Origin: Neomonachus schauinslandi | Lineage: Eukaryota > Chordata > Mammalia > Carnivora > Phocidae | Assembly: GCF_002201575.2 (NCBI RefSeq) | Contig: NC_058413.1 | Location: 57,760,213-57,824,212, forward strand | Length of the DNA stretch: 64,000 nucleotides | Direction: 5' to 3' | In this document: in pieces, positions 56,266 through 64,000 of the stretch | Position numbering within the stretch: the first letter of the stretch is position 1 | How the letters are laid out: the number at the start of each line of letters is the position of its first letter | Position numbers and translations under genes: made by a program | Notes under the pieces: model-generated | Seen by the model: the letters and a program-made list of their open reading frames with translations, nothing else | What the model was told of the DNA's origin: nothing | Database searches by the model: none

Positions 56266-56524
56266 TTACAGCTTTTTCAGTATAAGTAAAAAGCTCTTTT
56301 TAGAAATGTGTTCTCCGGTTTTAGGTCGACACCAAGCACTTCAGTTTATAAAATGGGGAACACACCCTTTGTCTGCGATGGGATGAGACAAGAATGTCCT
56401 TATAAGTCTGGAGAAACCCATTTCAAGTTCTAATGCAGGCTCATGATGGGGAGGGAGGACGAGAGTGACTAAGGTTGAACAGGTAAGTATAGCTTACTTC
56501 ATCCAGAGGAGCATGGTACACTCC

Positions 56525-56735
56525 AGAGACAAGGGGACCCTGCTTCAGCTACTGGCTCTATCACATCTATATTTTGTGGTCCTGGGCTAGTTTCTTAGCC
56601 TGAGCTTGTTTCTGGCTGAAATGGTAGTATTATCTACCACATAGTATTGTAGTAAAGATGAAATGAGATGTAATAGGCTAACACATGTAAAAGTTTCTTA
56701 CTACATAGTGAGTGAACAATAAAATTCACACTTAA
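56525..56735 (+). repeat. MIR SINE
   Basis: 'gcttcagctactggctctatc', 'gtggtcctgggctagtttctt' and 'gatgaaatgagatgtaatagg' are sense MIR. Confidence 0.8.
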
Positions 56736-56856
56736 CATCCCATTTTTCCCGCCTGGCCCCCATTAGAAAGATAAGGAGAAGACATCTGTTTAGAAAGAAA
56801 AGCAACAGTGAATAAGTATGGACACTTGTTTTACTATTCAGCACCATGTGGGGAAA

Positions 56857-57067
56857 ACCTTTTTTTTTTTCTTTTTTTTTAAGATTTTATTTATTTGAAA
56901 GAGCGAGAATGAGAGAGAGAGAGAGCACATGAGAGGGGAGAGGGCCAGAGGGAGAAGCAGGCTCCCCGTTGAGCCGGGAGCCCGATGTGGGACTCGATCC
57001 CGGGACTCCAGGATCATGACCTGAGCTGAAGGCAGTCACTTAACCGACTGAGCCACCCAGGCACCTC
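56857..57067 (-). mobile_element. tRNA-Lys-derived carnivore SINE, subfamily A
   Basis: Full-length minus copy with 'cgggactccaggatcatg'. Short flanks GGGGAAA at 56850-56856 and 57068-57074. Confidence 0.92.
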
Positions 57068-57074
57068 GGGGAAA

Positions 57075-57597
57075 TCATTTTTTACTCAATGCAAACATGA
57101 TTCTGGGTGAGGCTACCACTCACAGCCCCCACACCTTCCTAGGGAGTGTCCGATGGAGCACATGTGGTCCTGCTCTGACCTAGCAAGTTGTCCAATCCCT
57201 GGCCAGAGCCAATGGTCCAGGGGTGTAAGTATGCCCCAAGAGGTCAGCATCCTTTCCCAAGATTTTTCACTTTGGAGTTCCAGGAGTAAGGACCATGCCT
57301 TTTGGGTCACAAAGATGGGAACACTGGGGGCTGCTGGTGACTTTCTTTCTTATCACCTCTCTGAGAAAAGAAATCTTACCACAGACAGGCAGGAATGAGA
57401 CACAAGAGAGTCCTGGGGGCACCAAAATATGATTCTGGGTCCAAAATCCCTAGACTTGCCCAGGTATCTGCAACATTTTCTTCAATTTTGAGAGCTTCCA
57501 TAATATTGTTCCAATACATTTCTATTTTTTCCTTAAATTTGTCTGAGGTAGTTTCTGTCATTAGTAACTCAAAAGCCCTTAAAACATGAATTTATAT
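57075..57597. other. Unassigned sequence
   Basis: Overlapping small frames on both strands; no recognised product. Confidence 0.4.
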
Positions 57598-57690
57598 TTT
57601 ATGCCAGACTTTCTGCAAGATGCTTTATGGACAAGATCCCATTCAATCCTCACAGCAGCCCTGATGGGAAGGCCCTGGTTCTCTTACCCC
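57598..57690 (-). repeat. MIR SINE fragment (antisense)
   Basis: 'gcaagatgctttatggacaag' and 'attcaatcctcacagcagcc' are antisense MIR. Confidence 0.65.
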
Positions 57691-58138
57691 CTTCACTCCA
57701 ATGGTACATCCACATAGCGTGAACTCTTTCATTAGCCTAGAGTCATCACTGATAGCTTCTTGTATTAACCAAATCACAACCACATAGCACACCAATAAGA
57801 GTTTACCCAGACTGCACCTGCTTCGGCCACTTGCCCAATCCAAAATAATCATGCTAGCCAAGGGAATGGAACGGGCTGACTGGCCAAATCTTAAGGGCAG
57901 ATGCAGCCAGCTTTCCCAGAACCACACAGATGTCTTAATAGAAATAAAGGTGCTGCTAGAAAGGAGAAAGGGGGCAATGGACATAGGGGAAGCAATCAAC
58001 AACTCTTCACTATATACCCAAAAGGAAAACTGGAATAAACAAGTTTTTAAGATTATCTAGACTTCTGAACCATCAATCAATAATTCCCTCCATTCATATT
58101 ATTTTCTACTGTGATCGCACACTTCTTCAGTCTAATTT
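57691..58138. other. Unassigned sequence
   Basis: No recognised gene or repeat. Confidence 0.4.
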
Positions 58139-58155
58139 AAGACTGCTGTCCTCCA

Positions 58156-58360
58156 GGGGCGCCTGGGTGGCTCAGTTGTTAAGCGTCTGCCTTCGGCTCA
58201 GGTTATGGTCCCAGGGTCCTGGGATCGAGCCCCACATTGGGCTCCCTGCTCAGCGGGAAGCCTTCTTCTCCCTCTCCCACTCCCTCTGCTTGTGTTCCCT
58301 CTCTCGCTGTGTCTCTCTCTGTCAAATAAATAAATAAAATCTTTATTAAAAAAAAAAAAA
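58156..58360 (+). mobile_element. tRNA-Lys-derived carnivore SINE, subfamily B, very well preserved
   Basis: Canonical head, body and AAATAAATAAATAAAATC tail ending in a long A run. Exact duplication AAGACTGCTGTCCTCCA at 58139-58155 and 58361-58377. Preservation suggests it is among the youngest insertions here. Confidence 0.97.
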
Positions 58361-58377
58361 AAGACTGCTGTCCTCCA

Positions 58378-59121
58378 GAGGTTTCAACTACTCTCCATAG
58401 GAAAGCTAGTTAGTTCATCAATGACTCTCTAAACACCTGTGAGTACCAAATTGAAATGCTGATTCGGCAAGATTAATAAGAGATTGCAAGGCACTTTCCA
58501 GAAATTGCAACACTGAAGACTTGATTAAAGCAGGTCCCACCTGACTCAATTAAAATATTCTTGGCTGTTTCCTTGCCTTGGCTTCCTCCTTAGTAAGCAT
58601 AAACTCAAAAAAAAAAAGGGGGGGGGCGGCAAAATAAAAAAGGGAAGGCTTTCTGTTAGAAAACAGTTTTATCACCCAGTTGATCAATAAAACAGATTCC
58701 CACTGTTTGGACTGACAACAGGGAGCAAATGGCTTTTTACAAAAATTTCTGTTAGAAAGTATTAAGAAGATGATATAGAGTTCTAGTTCTAGACTTGGCT
58801 TCTAGATCCAGTACTCTAACTCACTTTTTAAGTTCTTGAGTAGAAAGAACAGTTTTCAAGTTGAACAGATGTTCAGTTTGTCTTCATGCTAAGACACGTC
58901 CCTCCTCTCATTATGATTGCCATCTTGGACAAGATCAGTCTTCCTCTAAGCCTGTTTCCTGAGTTACAAAAAGGAGGATGCCACAGTCTACCTCATTTGA
59001 CTGACAAGATAATTAAATAAAGTTTAGCTGTGATTCACATGTATGACCTGAACATGTATTACTTAAATCTTTGGAAAAAAAAAATGAATTCTGCAGTTGT
59101 GGAATACAGTGCCCATTTGGG
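58378..59121. other. Unassigned sequence
   Basis: No gene. A homopolymer junction (A run then G run) lies at 58607-58627. Confidence 0.4.
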
Positions 59122-59395
59122 AGTTTCCAGTTTTTTTTTGTTTGTTTGTTTTGTTTTTTTAATTTATTTATTTGACAGAGAGCACAAGTAGGCAGAGTGG
59201 CAGGCAGAGGGAAAGGGAGAAGCAGGCTCTCTGCTGAGCAGGGAGCCCGATGCGGGGCTCGATCCCAGGACCCTGGGATCATGACCTGAGCCGAAGGCAG
59301 CCACTTAACCGACTGAGCCACCCAGGCACCCCAAGTTTCCAGTTTTTGACAACTATGAATAAAACGGCTATAAATATTCTTACATAAGCCTTTTT
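59122..59395 (-). mobile_element. LINE-1 ORF2 fragment, split by a SINE
   Basis: 'agtttttgacaactatgaat' and 'aaacggctataaatattc' are the reverse of an L1 ORF2 3' segment. The SINE at 59136-59333 interrupts it. Confidence 0.55.
59136..59333 (-). mobile_element. tRNA-Lys-derived carnivore SINE, subfamily B
   Basis: Full-length minus copy with (TTTG)n in the tail. AGTTTCCAGTTTTT at 59122-59135 and 59334-59347, exact. Confidence 0.96.
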
Positions 59396-59830
59396 TTTCT
59401 CTTCAAATTGAGATATACAACTGTAGTTGAGTCTTGGATTTTATCCAATGTAATGATCTCGGTCATTTAATTAGTTTAGCTCATTTATATTCAATATATT
59501 TATTGACATAGTTGGGTTTAAGTAGACTTTGTTTCTTCTCCTCTTTCAATCAAGTTTTTAAGCTTTTATCCCCCTCTTCTCTCTCCCTCTTTTTCTCTCT
59601 TTAGAGCTAGTTCTGAAGATTTTAATATGCATCCTGAATTAATCAGAGTATAGCTAGAATAATATCACTTTAGATTATAATGCAAGAAACGTCAAATTCC
59701 ATTTATACCCCATTCCATCCTTCATGCTATCATACAAATATATTTTTTCTGTCATATATTTTACTTCTATGTATGCTATAAATCCCAAAATACACTGTTA
59801 CTATTTTTGGTTTAAAAAGCCAATTGACTT

Positions 59831-60029
59831 GGAACGCCTGGGTGGCTCAGTCAATTGGATCTGCCTTCTGCTCAGGTCATGATCCTGGGATCAAGTCCCT
59901 CATCAGGCTCCTTGCTCAGCAAGGAGCCTGCTTCTCCCTCTGCCTGCCGGTCCCCCTGCTTGTGCTCGCTCTCTTTCTTTCTCTCTCTGTCAAATAAATA
60001 AATAAAACCTTTAAAAAAATAAAAAATAA
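59831..60029 (+). mobile_element. tRNA-Lys-derived carnivore SINE, subfamily B
   Basis: Head GGAACGCCTGGGTGGCTCAG with a small deletion before 'tctgccttctgctc'. AAAGCCAATTGACTT (59816-59830) and AAAGACAACTGACTT (60030-60044), 13 of 15. Confidence 0.93.
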
Positions 60030-60691
60030 AAAGACAACTGACTTTTTAAAAATTGACAAAAAATAATTTTTTTTAGATTTAGTCATATACTTATATCTTC
60101 TGCCCACCCTTCTTCCCTTCCTATAGAATTAACTTTCCATCTGATACTAATTTCCTTCAGTCTGGATTATTTCTTCTAGCATTTTTTTTTAATATTGTGG
60201 GTCATCTGGTAACAAGTTTTCTCAGTTTGTGTTTATATTTTTGTTTTAATCTGACAATGTTGTTATTTTGCCCTCATATATAAAAAATAAGGTTTCCCTA
60301 GGTATAGGGTCAAAGACGATAGTGTTCTTCCAGGACTGTGGAGATGTTATTACATTGTCATCTGGCCTCCACTATTTCTGACAAAAGTTGGCCGTCATTC
60401 TGGTAATATGTGTGTATATGTGTGTTTACCCCTTTGGGCTAGTTTTAAGATTTATTAAATCTTATTTTTACTATTATTTTGTTAATAGCAGTTTGACCAT
60501 GATGTGCCTATGCGTGTCTTTGCAGTTTTCCCTGCTTGGAATTACCTAATCTTCCAGGATTTGTGGGTTTCTGTTTGTGGTCAAATTTGGCAAAATTTCA
60601 GCTAATATTCCTTCAAATATTTTTTTCTGCCCTAGGCTCCCCCTCCACCTCTTCCTCCTCTGGAACTGCAATTATACATATATTAGATTTC

Positions 60692-60892
60692 CTTTTTTTA
60701 AAAGATTTTTTATTTATTTATTTGAGACAGAGAGAATGAGAGTGAGCGAGAACATGAGAGGGGGGAGGGTCAGAGGGAGCAGCAGACTCCCTGCCAAGCA
60801 GGGAGCCCGATGTGGGACTCGATCCAGGGACTCCAGGATCATGACCTGAGCTGAAGGCAGTCGCTTAACCAACTGAGCCACCCAGGCGCCCC
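60692..60892 (-). mobile_element. tRNA-Lys-derived carnivore SINE, subfamily A
   Basis: Full-length minus copy. CATATATTAGATTTC at 60677-60691 and 60893-60907, exact, inside the antisense L1. Confidence 0.96.
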
Positions 60893-61199
60893 CATATATT
60901 AGATTTCTTGATAGTACCCCAGAAACCAATGAGCTTCTATTCATTCTCTATTAACTCTTTTTCTGTACTTTGGTTTGAATAATTTCTCTTGAACTTATGT
61001 CATTTTTCCTGTCTTTTCTTCTTCAATGTTCTGTTAATCTCACTAATTTATTTTACACTATTTTAGTTCCAGAATTTCCATTTGGATCCCCACCCCTAAC
61101 CTCCAAATCTTTACTGAAATTCCCAATCTATTCACCCACTACCTTCATTTTTTGCTGTACACATGAATGTATTTATCACAATTTTTTTCCCCCGAATAT

Positions 61200-61290
61200 T
61201 TTATTTTTTTAAACTCTCCACACAACGTGGGTCTCTTGACCCTATAATCAAGAGTCACATGCTCTACCAACTGAGCCAGCCAGGTGCCCC
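61200..61290 (-). mobile_element. Short tRNA-Lys SINE (tRNA head plus A/T tail)
   Basis: Reversed 'atcaagagtcacatgctctac' and 'aactgagccagccaggtgcc' are the tRNA-Lys-like head. The tail side is short and no clear target duplication was found. Confidence 0.8.
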
Positions 61291-62100
61291 TATAATAATT
61301 TCTTTAAAGCTCCCGTCCCCTAATTCTAACACCTGGGCTGTTTGTAGTTCTCTAAAAACTGATTTTTCCCTTGAGTATGGACATACTTTCCAGTTTCCTC
61401 ACATGTTGAATCTTTTTTTTTTTTAATTGTGGATGATACATTGAGGAGATTATGGATTCCATTATCTTTCTCTGAAGAGTAATTTTGTTTGGCAGGCAGT
61501 TGACTTACTAAAGGAGAACCTCAAATTTGTGGAGGCTTCATTTTGTGCTTTGTTGGGACAGGTGTGTTTTGGTTTTCCCCTTAGTTGTAGGGTGATTCCC
61601 TGTATTGTCTAGGGATAGCATCTGTAACTCCAAGCTGTGGGCCTTCCAAGGTCTCAATAAAAACTTCAGGTGTTTACCTACGCCCTTCCAACCCAGTAGG
61701 TCTCTGACTACGAAATCGATCTCCCTGCTGGGCAGCAGCTCAAATCTCAGATCCGCAGACTCGGCCTCCAGCTGTTGTTTCCTCCTTGGGCCCTGAAGGT
61801 CTCACTCACCCACATACAATTCAGAGGTGAACCCAATATTTTGAGGGGTGTTTATACATAGACTCTGTTGCTCCCCTCTTCCAGGATTTTCCCTCTCCAC
61901 CTCCAGTTGTTTTGTCAATTCCAAACTTTTCAGGTTTGGAATTCTGAGTTCCAGCCATCTGCTTTGGGCCAACTGAGGAATAACACCCTCAAAAGAAAAG
62001 CCACACAACTGTGGCTGTCATCCATTATCTATCCCTTATTTTACAAGTCAAATCCTCTCTAGTTTTGGCCTGCTCTGGTTGCTTGCTCTTCAGTGACTTC

Positions 62101-62439
62101 AGACAATCATTTTTTAATATTTTGCCGAGAGCTTATAACTTTTTTTTCTGCAGCAGATCGAATCTGATAAAAGTGACTTCACCATCACTGGAACTGGAAC
62201 TTCTCCCATCTCAAAATTTAAGGATGAAAAACTCCAAAATCACAGAAGATAAATCATCTTCAATCCAGACACATAAAAAACAGTATGAAGAAATAGTATC
62301 TGAGGTACTTGACTGAATATTATTTTATTTATATGTTGGATATTTATTGAATATTGAGATTGAGCATTTTATTCCATTAGCTAACCACTTAATTCCTTCA
62401 TAATGAGTGTAATAAACACTCTTGCCTCACTCAGCTAAG
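62101..62439. other. Unassigned sequence with splice-like signals
   Basis: A pyrimidine-rich acceptor-like site ends at 62153 and a GT follows at 62305. The 151-base interval is open in one frame but unrecognised; see the rejected list. Confidence 0.35.
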
Positions 62440-62960
62440 ATGAAATTCCCCACAATGGCCTAAGTTTTCTATTTCCCCATTACCTCTTTGGCTTCATCTC
62501 CTACCACACTTCCCCTTACGGGCTGTCCAAATGATCTGTGGACTCAGAGCCTTCACCCCTGCAGTTCCTTCTTTCTGAAATTCCTGTTCCAGACAACAGC
62601 ATGGTTCCTCCCTCACCTCCTTTCAGTTTTTACTCAAAGTCAATTTCTCAGTCACAGGCCTCGCCTGTCTCTCTTGAAACTGTACCCTATACATACACAC
62701 TTCCTAATCCCCTTCTGTGCTGTCGTTTTGCTTTCAGTGCACACCCCCCCCCCCAAATGTAAGCACCACCCTCAGGCACCTTGTCTCTCTTATTCAGGAT
62801 ATGGCCTCATACAGAGTGTTTACTAGATATTTTTCTATGAGTAAGTACTAGTTGTTATTATTCATGTATAAAGTACAGGCTTCTTCAGAGGCAGAGATCT
62901 TCTTATCCTCTGCTGCATCACTAGTACATACTATTGAGGCTATAAACACAGTGGGGACAT
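62440..62960 (+). mobile_element. L2 LINE 3' region
   Basis: 'ctttggcttcatctcctacc', 'cagttccttctttctgaaat', 'tcctccctcacctcctttc' and 'cttcttcagaggcagagatc' are in sense L2 order. A 12-base C run lies at 62743-62754. Confidence 0.75.
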
Positions 62961-63654
62961 GACTGCTGAATTAATATACGATCAGTTATAAGATAGCACT
63001 CAAATATCATGTGACAACCAGATATGCTTTATGATGCCTCAGTCTTCATTAGGGGCATTGAATACAGAGATTTTGCTAAGAAGATACTGCATTTCTGTTT
63101 ATACTCTTACCTTCCACTACTATGGTCATTTATCCTTCCAACCAACATGTCTAATATAGTAAAATAAATGGGCAAATGCAGGTATCTAAGGCACTGACAG
63201 TGTAAAACAGGAACGACAACTAATTTGGGGAGTGGAAAAATAAGGTGGAAACAAATGACTAGACAATAATAAAGATGAACATAAAAGGAACAAGCTGAAT
63301 TAAAGCAGAAATTTCTAAGGATTTTGAATTCCGAGGAGGAGAAAGATGTTTTACTTTAGGCTTCCAGTAAGGAAATTGTATAAAAAAATGCAAGACAATT
63401 CATTAAAATAATAGAAATAGGATGTGTGAATTCCTAACCATGGGAGAAACAGAGAAATGAAAGAAAGCAGATGAATCCAATGGAAGGGAGGGGGGACAGA
63501 AAGCAGGATAAACAGCATGAAATACCATAGCAGAAATATACCCAAACATGTTAGTGATCACAGCAAAGAATGAACAGTGGTTTGGGGGAAACTCTGGATA
63601 AACTGGTCCAGGAAGATCTGAGATAGTGACATTTTGTAGTAATAGCCGTCACTC
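62961..63654. other. Unassigned sequence
   Basis: No recognised gene or repeat. Confidence 0.4.
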
Positions 63655-63880
63655 CTACAGAGCTTGATTTACTACATGCCATCCACTTTTCTAAGTGTGA
63701 CACATATAGTAATTCAAGTAATCCTCACAACAACTTAATGAAGTAGATATTATTACTAGATTTTACAGTTGAGGAAATTGGGAAGCAGAGAAGTAACTTG
63801 GCCAAGGTCACAGAGTCAGTAACTGGGAGAGCCAGGATTTGAATCCAGAATCCACGCCCTTACCCTCACCTTGCTATGCT
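63655..63880 (-). repeat. MIR SINE (antisense)
   Basis: 'cttttctaagtgtgacacat', 'agtaatcctcacaacaactt', 'acttggccaaggtcacagag' and 'gccaggatttgaatccag' give near-complete antisense MIR. Confidence 0.9.
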
Positions 63881-63929
63881 CCTTGAAGATACTCGCTGAC
63901 CCCAGGAGGGTGAGAAGGAACCAAACATG

Positions 63930-64000
63930 GGGAAGGGCATTAGGGAGGGTGAGTTATTCCAAGCAGAAGGAGAAGCAAGTGCAAAGGCCCTGAAGTGGGG
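63930..64000 (-). repeat. L2 LINE (antisense), runs off the window
   Basis: 'attccaagcagaaggagaagc' and 'gtgcaaaggccctgaagtg' are antisense L2 sequence; the element continues beyond the end. Confidence 0.7.

Larger units (their letters stand above)
59396..62100 (-). mobile_element. Old LINE-1 5' half (5' UTR, ORF1, part of ORF2), antisense
   Basis: From low to high coordinate: reversed ORF2-like 'attgacatagttgggtttaag' (59500), reversed ORF1 with 'ccttcaaatatttttttctg', 'ttcctcctctggaactgcaa' and 'gtttgaataatttctcttg' (60600-61000), then 5' UTR-like sequence with 'aaaggagaacctcaaatttg' (61510). Interrupted by SINEs at 59831, 60692 and about 61200. Too mutated to encode protein. Confidence 0.65.

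Noticed and set aside
62154..62304. Possible internal exon: strong acceptor-like site at 62153, GT at 62305, 151 bases open in one frame with a hydrophilic translation.
   Set aside because: The interval sits between an antisense L1 remnant and an L2, may itself be L1 5' UTR sequence, resembles no protein I know, and no partner exons are visible.

Overview
This is a 64 kb stretch of mammalian nuclear DNA from a carnivore. The strongest evidence is about 25 copies of the tRNA-Lys-derived carnivore SINE (head motif CGCCTGGGTGGCTCAG, CT-rich body, AAATAAATAAAATCTTT tail). The copies match the form typical of arctoid caniforms (bear, seal and mustelid group) better than the usual dog or cat forms; that assignment comes from memory of the consensus sequences, not a search. 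The rest is AT-rich non-coding DNA with many old MIR and L2 fragments, several generations of LINE-1, a few hAT DNA transposons and one solo LTR-like element. I found no intact protein-coding gene, no convincing exon chain, no CpG island, no functional tRNA or rRNA gene and no CRISPR array. The window reads as intergenic or deep-intronic sequence.

Layout. 1-4.1 kb: unique sequence with MIR/L2 fragments, a polypurine tract and a 28-base inverted repeat. 4.1-5.8 kb: an L1 3' end split by two SINEs. 6.2-9.1 kb: two long antisense L2 elements. 9-21 kb: mostly unique sequence with L1, MIR, L2 and two SINEs. 20.8-22.8 kb: an L2 split by a SINE, then two SINEs at one target site, then a hAT element. 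25.9-27.9 kb: an L1 broken by a decayed RPL17 retropseudogene and by a rearranged SINE. 31.9-32.7 kb: a cluster of three hAT-type elements. 34.5-34.9 kb: a SINE joined to an L1 3' end inside one target-site duplication. 35.6-43.8 kb: a nest of LINE-1 elements with an LTR. 48.1-49.2 kb: old L1 sequence carrying a probable minus-strand retropseudogene of unknown parent. 54.7-61.3 kb: the densest SINE cluster, partly inside an antisense L1. 62.4-64 kb: L2 and MIR remnants.

No gene circuit operates here. What the window records is the history of LINE-1-driven retrotransposition: clean target-site duplications on most SINEs, elements inserted repeatedly at one target, a SINE/L1 chimera, and two cases where an element contains a patch copied from elsewhere (a MIR 1.4 kb upstream into a SINE; L1 ORF1 sequence into an L1 ORF2). 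These are the points most worth checking. I do not see a previously undescribed functional system, and all repeat-family names and boundaries are by eye.
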